The notes under the pieces: generated by a model | What the model saw: the letters and a program-made list of their open reading frames with translations, nothing else | Databases searched by the model: none | What the model was told of the DNA's origin: nothing | Shown here: piece after piece, positions 51,956 through 62,026 of the stretch | How positions within the stretch are numbered: the first letter of the stretch is position 1 | Layout: each line of letters begins with the position of its first letter | Position numbers and translations under genes: made by a program | From: Pelobates cultripes | Lineage: Eukaryota; Chordata; Amphibia; Anura; Pelobatidae | Reading direction: 5' to 3' | DNA length: 64,000 bases | Assembly: GCA_933207985.1 (NCBI GenBank) | Contig: OW240915.1 | Location: forward strand, 118,094,643-118,158,642

Positions 51956-52985
51956 GTGCTCGGAGCTGACAGAGCTTATTACTATCCAGTACCGTTACAT
52001 TCTTTTCCCCACGTCCCCATAGCCCAGCCATTCCCTTCCCCCGATCTAGCCCCGTCCCAGCGCGTCCTCCCAGTCCCCTCCCAGCTCCCAGTCCCCTCCC
52101 AGCTTCCAATCCCTCCACGTCACCTCCCTGTCCACCACCCCGATCGAAGTCCCCGCCTGTTTCCATTGTCTCACCATTAGCCCTTCCTACCCCCGATCCC
52201 AATCCCGCCCCGTTGACCCCAACCTCCGTCACGTCCGTCACACCCCCCAACCCTACCCCTACTACTTCTGAGTCTTTCATTCCCTCTACTAATCTCACTA
52301 CTACTACTACTTCCAGTTCCTCTCCCACCATTAATACTTCTGGTTCCTCTACTAATCTGGTGTCCTCCCTTCTCACAGCCCTCTCTGCCACTCTCGAGCC
52401 TTCACTTCATCCTGCTCCTCCTCCCTTGCTCCCCGAAGCCCCTCCTGTCGTAGACCCTTCCCCCCTTCCCCCATCTCTTCCTGCTGAGCTGTCTTCCCTC
52501 CTCTCCGCCCTCTCGGCTCTGACCCGCCCAGCCCTTCCTACCTCACCCATGGACCCTCCCCCTCCTACACTCCCTATTGAATTATCTATCCTCACCTCAG
52601 CCCTCTCCGCCCTGGCCCAGCCTCCCGCCCAGTCCCGTGTCACTCCATCCGGCCCAGCCCCCATCCCGTGCGCCTCTGACCCAAGTCCCAGCTTTCCCCT
52701 CATGGTGGTTGGCTCTGAAGAACCAGCTACATCGGCCCAGCCCTACGCTGTGGGTGTTTCTCCAGCGGCATCAGGTTACCACCCCACAACGTCACAATTG
52801 GGCAGTCCACATGACGCGGCTCTCGCTTCCCAGACTCCCATCACCCCGGCCGTACCAGGCCCGGTTTCCCTGGGTGCTGCCTCCTACCAGGAGGATCATG
52901 ACGCTCCGGGGGATGATGACGTTGATGAACGTGGCCCACCTCTCCACCAGGGTAATAGACCCTTTCCTCCACGTGCCCCATTAAC
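51956..52985 (+). pseudogene. Provirus gag remnant, proline/serine-rich
   Basis: Two overlapping frames (51956-52180 and 52213 onward) encode very Pro/Ser/Thr-rich sequence (PSQLPVPSQLPIPP, and runs of Thr and Ser), like the variable p12-type region of simple retrovirus gag. There is no recognisable capsid homology region or CCHC zinc knuckle. The sequence jumps into the end of protease at about 52975, so capsid, nucleocapsid and most of protease appear deleted. The assignment to gag rests on composition and position. Confidence 0.6.
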
Positions 52986-53200
52986 CTTTTGGGTGCCGAT
53001 GTTCTGTCCCGTCTCCAAGCATCCATTACCTTTACTGCAGATGGCCAAGTTCAGCTAAATACGCCCCTGTCACAAAAAGACACTTCAGTACTTTGCTCCC
53101 TCCCCATACTACTGCATCTTGCATCTCCCACAGGGGAATCAAGGGTCCCTCATGCCCCCAGTGCTCTGGACAAAATCCCTGCAAAGCTCTGGTCCTGATG
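52980..53200 (+). pseudogene. Provirus protease C-terminus and PR-RT linker
   Basis: The frame reads LLGADVLSRLQASITF, the characteristic ending of retroviral aspartic protease, then a linker up to a stop near 53196. The catalytic D-T/S-G is not present. Confidence 0.65.
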
Positions 53201-54910
53201 ATATTGGACGCCTTAAAGTTCCCCCAGTTGTGGTCACACTTCTGCCAGGAGTAGCGCCTCCCCAAAGACCCCAGTATCCACTGAAACCTACTCAGGCCCT
53301 CGCCATTTCTAAGCAAGTGGAAAGCCTCCAGGCCAAGGGAGCCCTTGTCAAGTGTGTATCGCCATGCAACACCCCCCTTTTTCCTGTTAAGAAGAAGACT
53401 GAGAAGGGGCAGCCTGATCAATACCGCATGGTCCAGGATCTACGTGCAGTTAACGATGTCACTGCCAAGGATACAGCGGTGGTCCCTAAACCCACATACA
53501 TTACTGTCACAGGTTCCACCCTCTGCCACAATCTTTACTGTTGTGAACCTTGCTAATGCATTTTTCAGTGTGCCCCTGGATTCATCCTGCCAATACCTCT
53601 TCGCTTTTACCCATGAAGGTCAACAATATACATGGACAGTCATGCCTCAGGGGGCTCAGAATTCGCCCACTCAGTTTGCCCGCACCATGTCAATGGTTCT
53701 GGAACCCTGGCAAAAGACACACACTGACGTGGTCCTGCTTCAATATGTTAATGACCTACTTCTCTGTGCTGCTGATGTCCAGACTGCTGAATGAGTTTCT
53801 GAGGATCTCCTTTGCTTCCTAGCTGAAGAAGGCTGCAAGGCCTCTAAATCAAAGCTTCAATGGTGCCAGCCCTCAGTGGTCTTCTTGGGACATTGTCTTT
53901 CCCATGGCACCCGTCACCTTACCAAGGACTGGACCTTGGCCATTTTGAATTTACCAATTCCTTCTGCTGATCAATCTCTCCATGCCTTTTTAGGCCTCAT
54001 CACGTATTGCAGATCCTGGATTCCTGAAGCTTCGCAACTGATGCAACCACTATACGATGCTCTGAAAAGTGAGCTTTTCTCACTCTCACCGCATGCCATT
54101 GCCTGTTTTACTGCTCTAAAGAAAGCCATTGCATCTGCACCTGCCTTGGCCCTGCCGAATTACCAGCTGCCTTTCAAGTTGTTTGTGTCTGAGAAACTGG
54201 GCCATGCCTCCGGAGTTCTTACTCAACAACATGGCTCCAGACAAAGACCCATTGGCTACTTCACTTGCATGCTTGATCCTGTTGCCAGAGGCAGTCCCTC
54301 CTGCCTGCGGGCAGTGTTTGCTGCTAGTGCCCTCCTGGACAAAATGAACGACTTTGTCCTTGGACATTCTCTGACTGTCTTGGCTCCACATGATATTTCT
54401 GCTATTCTCCAACAGACCCAGCCAAGTCATATGCGGTTGCAAACTTCCTTGTTACTGCCTGACAACGTAACTTTACAATGCTGCTACTCATTGAACCCGG
54501 CCACTCTTCTGCCACTTCCCAAGGGGGGAGTGGCCCAGTACTGGTACAGCCTGGACATCAACCCAGATGCCCGGGTGGAATTCCAATTACCTACTCTAGC
54601 ACCTCCTCATGATGTGCAACCAGAGAACTTGTTACACTGTACCCTGTGGTTCAAAGACAACACAGGCCCTGATGTGGATTATGAAGAAGAACTATTTCAA
54701 CTTGTGGAGATTCACATCACACTGACAGACTTGCTATGGGACTCCGGAGGCAACATGATCCTGCTAGTGCACCTTCCAACAGAAGTATCCCACCTTTACC
54801 GTCATTGGGAGACAGCTGTCCCACACATATCCTTCACCAAGTCCCCTGACTTCTCATGGAAAGATCTAGGCACAATGGCCAAATCCTGGAGTGCATTCAC
54901 GCAAGAATAG
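53200..54910 (+). pseudogene. Provirus reverse transcriptase, frameshifted
   Basis: Fingers: QYPLKPTQALAISKQVESLQ and NTPLFPVKKK (53119-53556). Palm: motif A reads VNLANAFFSVPL, with Asn (53546-53548) where Asp is required. Motif C reads YVND (53744-53755) instead of YxDD, again Asp to Asn. Thumb and connection are 53876-54910 (VFLGHCLSHGTRHLTKDW, FLGLITYCRSWIP, GHASGVLTQQHGS). Stops lie at 53791-53793 and 54908-54910, with frame changes around 53530-53560 and 53790-53876. Block order and sequence are those of gammaretrovirus-like RT. Two lost catalytic residues make it inactive. Confidence 0.88.
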
Positions 54911-55045
54911 CTTGAATCATTGGGAGTAACTAAGAAGATCATCAACTGCAGTACAGTTGGATATCCTCGATACCATACAGAGATCTGTGAAGATCTCCCT
55001 CCCATGGAACAAGATTCAGAAGCCCCCCATGATTGATTTGAACAG

Positions 55046-55861
55046 ATGAAGATGGAAACCACCCATTTGCCAACTGTACATGAGACTGCTCTACCTAATC
55101 CAGACCAGATAATGTTTGTAGATGGTTCCAGATTTGCTGATGAACAAGGGCAATATCACACTGGATATGCAGTTACCACAGAATGTCAAGTACTACAAGC
55201 AGCAGCACTTCCACCAACCAAATCAGCTCAGGAAGCCGAGCTAACAGCCCTCACAGTGGCCTGTAAACTATCTGAGGGCCTACGTGTCAACATTTATACA
55301 GACTCAAGATATGCCCTGGGAGTAGCACATGATTTTGGCCTAATTTGGAAAACTAGAGGATATCTCACAGCCACCGGTACTCCAGTAAAGCATGGCGTAG
55401 CCATTGAAGAACTAATGGATGCCCTAATACTCCCATCAGAAGTGGCAGTGCTCAAAGTGAAAGACCACAGGAGGCTGAATTCGGAAGAAGCACGAGGCAA
55501 CCACTTGGCTGATGAAGCCGCCAAGGATGCAGCACGACAAGGGTGGAAAGTGGACAGAAGAGTGGCCACTGAATCAACAACCAAGTATACTATGCAAACA
55601 TTACCTACAGATCTCAGACTCCTGAAGGAACAACAAGCTGCTGCGACCCCCCAAGAAAAACAGAGTTGGAAGAGCAGGGGGGCCATTCTCCTAGATGACG
55701 TTTACACCATTAATCTTAAGTTTTGTCTACCCAAGAATATGTATCCAGCTGTTGTCCAATGGGCTCATGGACCAGCCCACTTGTCTAAACACCTGATGAA
55801 CTCCTTGATTGATAAATACTTTGAAGCACCGGGTATTACTACTCTAACACAGAATTATTGA
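55046..55861 (+). pseudogene. Provirus RNase H and integrase zinc-finger region
   Basis: RNase H retains all four acidic positions in context: MFVDGSRF, AQEAELTAL, IYTDSRYALG and NHLADEAAK. It also has a basic VKDHRRLNS loop. The frame then enters the integrase N-terminal domain with HGPAHLSKH and ends at a TGA (55859-55861) in place of an expected Trp. A further stop at 55034-55036 separates it from RT. This is the best-preserved enzymatic segment of the provirus. Confidence 0.88.
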
Positions 55862-56726
55862 AGATCTTGTGCAATTTGTGCTAAATGTAACCCTGGGAAG
55901 ATTGTTAAAACTGCACCCAACCACTTGGTCAAACCACAATATCCTTTCCAGAGGATACAGATTGACCATATTCAGATGCCAAAGAGTGGACGCTAAGAAT
56001 ACGCATTAGTCATTGTGGACATGTTCTCAGGATGGCCAGGAGCCTTCCCAGTGGCCAATCTCACCGCAAGAACTACAGCTAAACATCTTCTAACGGAAAT
56101 TGTTTGCCGGTATGGTGTTCCAGAGGTGATTGAAAGTGACCAAGGAACTTCCTTTACCGCCTCATTGACACGGGAAGTCTGGGCACACACCATATCACCC
56201 ACAGAGCAGTGGTAAGGTAGAACGCATGAATGGCACATTGAAGGCCAGAATACTTAAGATGTCCCAAAATACTAACATGCCCTGGCCTGAGAGTCTTCCA
56301 TTAGCATTATTTAGTGTGAGGTACACTCCTAGGGGAAAACACAACTTATCTCCCTATGAGATCCTGTTCGGTACAGCACCAAGGTTAGGTTGTTACTTCC
56401 CCCAACAGCTTCAGATTCAGTCAGACGCTATGGTAGATTATGTGACTGCTCTCTCTCATGCTTTGACCAAAATCCATGCCCAAGTGTTTTCTTCTATTCC
56501 AGATCCTGAGTTGAATACAGGTACACACAAGTTGCTCACTGGTGACTGGGTTATGGTCAAGAAATTCCTCAGAAAACACACTCTTGAGCCAAGGTTTGAT
56601 GGTCCTTACCAAGTGTTGCTGATTACAGCTACCTCAGTGAAATTGGCAGGGAAGAGTTCCTGGATACACGCTTCACACTGCAAGAAAGTGCCTGCTCCGG
56701 AAGAAGTTGCCCCTGCTGAGCCATGA
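55862..56726 (+). pseudogene. Provirus integrase core and C-terminal domain
   Basis: CAICAKC completes the HHCC finger. The catalytic core shows QIDHIQMP (first Asp), a stop at 55994-55996, DMFSGWPGAFPVANLT, VIESDQGTSFTASL (second Asp) and, after a frameshift near 56200, SSGKVERMNGTLKARIL (Glu). 56226-56726 runs open through the C-terminal domain (HTLEPRFDGPYQVLL). The pol stop TGA (56724-56726) overlaps the env start ATG (56723-56725). Confidence 0.88.
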
Positions 56727-58325
56727 GTTTTCTGTTTTCTTTGTGTTTTCTCTTGCTGCTAAACTTTACAGGGGCCCAACAAGTGGCTATAACCAAAGAT
56801 AACCATGTTTACACTTTTTGGTACAATTCCTCAAACAGATGTGGCTACCTTTTCTTTTGATTACTGTGATATTGTTGCATGCACCTTCCCACAAACACAA
56901 CATGCTGCTATATACAAGGACATACCTAGTAAGAAGGATCCATATATCTGCTTAACAGGGGGGTCATGTGGACATTCTACCTGCAAGACATGCTTACCTC
57001 ACCTGACTGGGTAGGAACTACACACATGACTGTCAACCCACTTAAACCACGTATCAAGACTTTACATGATATGGTTGCTATAGCTAATTCTACTTTCGAA
57101 GACACGATGGCAATGGAGACTGGGTTCTCAGACACTAACTTATGGCTGGAATGGATGAGATATCACACAACAAGACTAACTGTTATGTATGTGGGGGAGC
57201 CAGGCCCCACCTGGATACGGTACCTTTAAACCTACCTCCTGATGTTGAATTTTGTGTCTTGAGTCTCTATGCACAGTCCACCACTAACTCCTCAACGTGT
57301 GAGTCATGGAAAAAGGTCTACCCAATCATTCAGGGGCACGTTAGACCACCTGATGGAGTCACTGTATACCCAGGTAACTACACTTGCTATTCAATACCTA
57401 AGAACACAGGTACATTCATGGGCAAATTCCCATCTGGTTATTGCTCCACCTATCATAATCCACCCACAGCACTGTTAATGAATCATGCAAAAACAGTTGG
57501 GGACATATATTGGCTGTGTGGTGATAAGCAACTGAGATCCCAACTAACGGGGCTATGGTGGGGAGAATGTACACTAACCAAAGCCATAATGCCTATCCAC
57601 ATTATCCCGGATGGTCATCACAATGTGTTAGATCCCACACACACACACACTCCAATCCGTGGTAGCTTTGATCCACATGTTTATATTGATGCCATTGGTG
57701 TGCCAAGGGGGGTGCCCAACGAATTCAAAGCAAGGGATGAAGTGGCAGCCGGGTTTGAATCTTTAATTCTAATGATTACAGCTAATAAAAATGTCAATTG
57801 GATTAATTACATCTATTATAATCAGCAGCGGTTTGTTAACTACACTAGAGATGCCCTACAGGGCCTAGCAGAACAGCTGCAAGCTACCATCCAAATGACA
57901 TTTCAAAATAGAATGGCTCTGGATATGATCTTAGCAGAAAAGGGGGGCGTATGTAAAATCCTCCCCGAAACCATGACATGCTGCACATTTATTCCAGATA
58001 ACACTGGGCCCAATGGTAAGGTGACTATGGCTATAAAGAAAATAGACAGCCTTTCAGATGAATTAAAAATGAATTCAGGGGTCACTGACACCTGGGACAG
58101 ATGGTTTGGATGGATGAATGGTTGGCACAGCAGTTCTCATAATGATTATCATCTTCCTATTCTTAACATGTTGTTTTGTATACAAAAGTACTTACAGAAG
58201 ACAGTAGGGAAGACTATTGACCACGTAACCCCTACTTTCCTACACCAGGACGTCACTGATCTAGAATGTGATACACCACATACACACCTCCAATCCCACC
58301 AATTTAAACAGACAACTGCATTTCT
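56723..58325 (+). pseudogene. Provirus envelope gene, frameshifted
   Basis: The start at 56723 opens with a hydrophobic signal-like leader (MSFLFSLCFLLLLNF). Two or more frameshifts follow before about 57140. The open stretch 57142-58329 holds CYVC (a CxxC as in SU of gamma-type envelopes), several N-x-S/T sites, a heptad region LQATIQMTFQNRMALDMILA, and the cysteine motif CKILPETMTCC, spaced C-x8-CC. The membrane anchor is out of frame: a hydrophobic stretch starts at 58118 in another frame while the open frame continues as hydrophilic sequence. This resembles the TM subunit of gamma/epsilon-type retroviruses. It is not functional as it stands. Confidence 0.85.
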
Positions 58326-58518
58326 GTAGGGATAGAATAGGGAAAGTGTCTGTCTCTACAGGCAGGTCTCACGTGCGGAGATGTGGTGGACTAGCTGCCG
58401 TGGGTTACCCACGGAGTGAAGTGTTCGATGCTTGTTAAGACAGATGAGCTGCAAGCAGCTAGGGACATGTTAGGGACAGTAGCGGTTGTTATGGTAAATA
58501 GCCATTTTAAGGGGGGAC

Positions 58519-58996
58519 TGTTGTGGAAATGAGATATTGACTTATTTTCTAGTTAGTAAAATGTCTATTTACTCATTTAACCGAAATCAGTGCATAAGCT
58601 ATTAACACATATTTAGACAAAATGGCCACTAGAAGCTTCTAACCCCTCCCTCCCTATAACACCGATTAACTACCTCATGTAACAAGATGGCGCTGGATTC
58701 TGGGGGAGACCCTCATGGTCTCAGTGACATCACCCTTAGTAGGCAGAGCATTAAAGAAACCACTTAACACCTAACCAACTAATAAAGTATTATTTCATGT
58801 TATCTCTGATAATGCTTATGATGTAATTTTGCTTTAAAAGGGACCTGCCGTCCCCTCTGAATAAACATTCCTCAAGTTATTCATCAACCTGAAACCTGTG
58901 TCTGGTGTGAATTGCTTCAGGGAGCGTGAACGCATTGTTTCTTAATTTGGACAGGGGCAGATACACAAAAATAATCAATTGATTGAATTGATTTAA
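58519..58996 (+). repeat. 3' LTR of the provirus (continues at 61160-61165)
   Basis: Preceded by the purine tract AAGGGGGGAC. Starts TGTTGTGG, has AATAAA near 58860, and retains U5 (CTGTGTCTGGTGTGAATTGC) that is missing from the 5' LTR. It is split by the TTAA element; the last bases ACTTCA are at 61160-61165. Confidence 0.88.
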
Positions 58997-59377
58997 CCCC
59001 TTAAGACCGGAGGGCGTACTATTACGCCCTATTCTAAGCGACTATTACGCCCTATTCTAAGCGGCTCTAAACGCTGCCGGGCATAAAAGTACGCCCTCCG
59101 GTCTTTTCCTACTTACCCGGTCGCCGGTGATCCCACGCCGGCGATCGCGTTTCGGGGGACTCCCAGGGAGCCCTCCGCGGCACCTCCGACGTCCTGGAAG
59201 CCCCCTGGCCATGTGAGAGTGGGGTCCTTGCGAGGACCCCACAATCACATGGCCGGGGGTAGCTGGCTGCAGCATTGCCAGCAGGGGGGCTGCCTGTAAT
59301 GACAGGTGGTCCCCCTGCTGGCTGAAAATAAAATTAAATAAAATAAATAGTGTAAAAAAATAATAATATATACTTAG

Positions 59378-59413
<36 letters not shown>

Positions 59414-59485
59414 CTAAGTATATATATATACACATATACATACACACACGTACACCGTCTAGGTGTATTTTACTATTAATATATA

Positions 59486-59535
<50 letters not shown>

Positions 59536-59712
59536 TCAAATTACACGTAGACTGATACTGATTAAATATATATATAATTATTGTTATATATAAATTTATA
59601 TATAATATAAAAAAAATAAAAATGTAAATACGTTAAAAAATAAAATTAAAAAAATAATAAAAAATAAATAAAAAATATATAGATGTGTTATTTCGTTCTA
59701 ACTGGATTGTGA

Positions 59713-59743
<31 letters not shown>

Positions 59744-59762
59744 CAAAATACACGTAGAACGA

Positions 59763-59793
<31 letters not shown>

Positions 59794-61155
59794 AATATAT
59801 ACGTATATATCACTATATATATACCTATATATAAATAAAAATATTTTAAAAAAATTATATAGATATATATACACATACGTATATATATACATATATTAAT
59901 TCTACATATATATTTATGTAATATTTTTACATAATTAGGTATCTTAATTAATTACAATTAGATCTGCCTGACAACCCATGCCGAAAGTAAAGGGAATTTA
60001 ATTTGCTAGCACTATATTTAACCCTATAACTTTCCAAGACACCATAAAACCTGTACATGGGGGTTACTGTTCTACTCGGGAGACTTCGCTGAACACAAAT
60101 ATTAGTGTTTCAAAACAGTAAAATGTATTACAACGATGATATCGCCAGTAAAAGTGATGTTTTTTGCATTTTTCATGCACAAACAGCACTTACACGGACG
60201 ATATTATTGCTGTGATACTTTTTACTGTTTTGAAACACAAATATTTGTGTTCAGCTAAGTCTCCCGAGTACAACAATACCCCTCATGTACAGGTTTTATG
60301 GTGTTTTCAAAAGTTACAGTGTCAAATATAAGGCTTGCGTTTCATTTATTTCACATTAAAATTCGCCAGATTGGTTACGTTGCCTTTGAGACCCTATGGT
60401 AGCCCAAGAATGAAAATTACCCTATGATGGCATACCATTTGCAGTAGTAGACAACCCAAGGTATTGCAAACAGGGTATGTCCAGTCTTTTTTAGTAGCCA
60501 CTTAGTCACAAACACTGGCCAAAATTGGCGTTTTTGCATTTTTCACACACAAACAAATACTAACGCTAACTTTGGCCAGTGTTTGTGACCAAATGGCTAC
60601 TAAAAAAGACTGGACATACCCCATTTGCAATACCTTAGGTTGTCTACTATTGCAAATGATATGCCATTATGGGTGTAAATTTCTTTCCTGGGCTACTATA
60701 AAGTCCCAAAGGCAACGTAACCAATCTGGCGAATTTCAATTTCAAATGTAACGTGCTATATTTGACCCTGTAACTTCCCAAAACGCCATAAAACCTGTAC
60801 ATAGGGGTTACTGTCTTACGTGTGAGACTTTACTGAATACAAATATGTGTATTTTATTGCAGTAAAAGCAAACAGTATTATGACATTGACCGTTAAAATG
60901 TCATGTAGAACTAAAAAAATCAAAAAAAATCATATTTTCTCCCATTTATTTCATATTAAATTATGTTTCATAGCTAAATATTTGATATAAAATGAAAGCC
61001 CTGTTTCCCCTGAATAAAATGATATATAATAAGGGTGGGTGCATTTACTATGAAAGAGGTGAATTACGGTTGGACAGACATGTAGCGCAAATGCCAGGTT
61101 TTGTTTACATGTTGTTTTGTTCACAACGTGTACATTTGGCTCCATCCTTAAGGGG
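58997..61155. mobile_element. 2.2-kb non-autonomous TTAA element in the proviral LTR
   Basis: Inverted ends CCCCTTAAGACCGGAGG and (complement of right end) CCCCTTAAGGATGGAGCC, with TTAA at 58993-58996 and 61156-61159. The left part is GC-rich with a CGTACTATTACGCCC duplication and a GCAGGGGGGCTGCC hairpin. The middle is long (TA)n tracts (59380-59900). The right part contains inverted copies of an AAACACTGGCCAAAA/GTTTGTG segment (about 60480-60660) and two inverted copies of a TACAGGTTTTATGG-type repeat. No ORF of note. Confidence 0.85.
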
Positions 61156-61170
61156 TTAAACTTCAATGAC

Positions 61171-62026
61171 ATTTTTAGTATTGACATTTTTACAAATAAT
61201 TTTTTTTTTCATACTTATTCAGATTTTTATATATATTGCTGTTTGTCTTTTCCTCCTGTCTTCTGGTTTTCTTTTCCTTTTACAATAGTATTTACATATT
61301 TTCATTTTCATTTCTAAGATTTCCATAATCCATATCTTTACACATTTAAGAGTTAACTCCCATCTTTGGCATTATCAGGTAGGCTACTTTTTACATTTTT
61401 ATATTGTTTTCACTCTTAGAATTTTTCCCTTTCTTTTATATATATTCCCTCCTTTACATAGAACCATTTGTATTTATCCCTTTTAACCGTTGCTAATAAA
61501 TAGCACTATTTCTTCCCTATCAAGGTGACCATATTCCTAGTATTATTTAATACAACACTCTTTTCTATAGAGAATATTTATTCCATTTTACTATTTTTTT
61601 TTACTTAATTAATATGTACTGTGGCTATATTTAGCCATTTTGTGTCTGAGGACTCCATTTCCCACACTCCATTTCGGCACCACACATAGTGTGTTGATTG
61701 CCATCTAATGCCGTCTCCCCAGACCAATCAGGTGGTCTTACAACTCACCCAGCCCATTTTCACTTTGTGCCACACAACAAAGAAGTGCCCGCGGCATACC
61801 ATTCCCAAAATCCTATTCGGCGAGTCACATTGTTCAGCGCGTCATTGCGCACCACGTGACTGCCTCAAATTCGTTTTTTTTTTTATTTATACCTTCCATA
61901 TTGCTCGTTTTTAACAATTAAACTAGATATCCAATTTTTCACTTCACACTATTTCCATCTCATGCCGCATTATAAGAAAATGCTCGCGGCATACTACTGT
62001 TTTAATCCCTTTCGGCGAGTCACATG
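61171..62026 (+). mobile_element. Penelope-like element, right pseudo-LTR
   Basis: Continues the PLE after the proviral insertion. About 61450-62026 is the inverted copy of 50785-51365, including TGTCTGAGGACTCCATTTCC, CGCACCACGTGACTGCC and CATCTCATGCCGCATTATAA. It ends abruptly at CACATG where the next LTR begins. The short frame 61708-61914 is a by-product. Confidence 0.8.

Larger units (their letters stand above)
51507..61165 (+). mobile_element. Endogenous retrovirus (gamma/epsilon-like), TSD ATGAC
   Basis: A provirus with 5' LTR 51507-~51881, internal gag-pol-env remnants, purine tract AAGGGGGGAC before the 3' LTR at 58519, and ATGAC on both sides (51502-51506 and 61166-61170). The 3' LTR is interrupted by a TTAA element (58997-61155) and ends ...ACTTCA. 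The two LTRs differ at about ten of ~375 comparable positions. Most of U5, the primer site, most of gag and most of protease are deleted. All genes carry stops or frameshifts. It sits directly behind the stop codon of a PLE. Confidence 0.9.

Noticed and set aside
51903..52703. Long Gly/Val-rich minus-strand frames opposite the provirus gag
   Set aside because: They mirror the Pro/Ser-rich plus-strand coding and lack any family signature.
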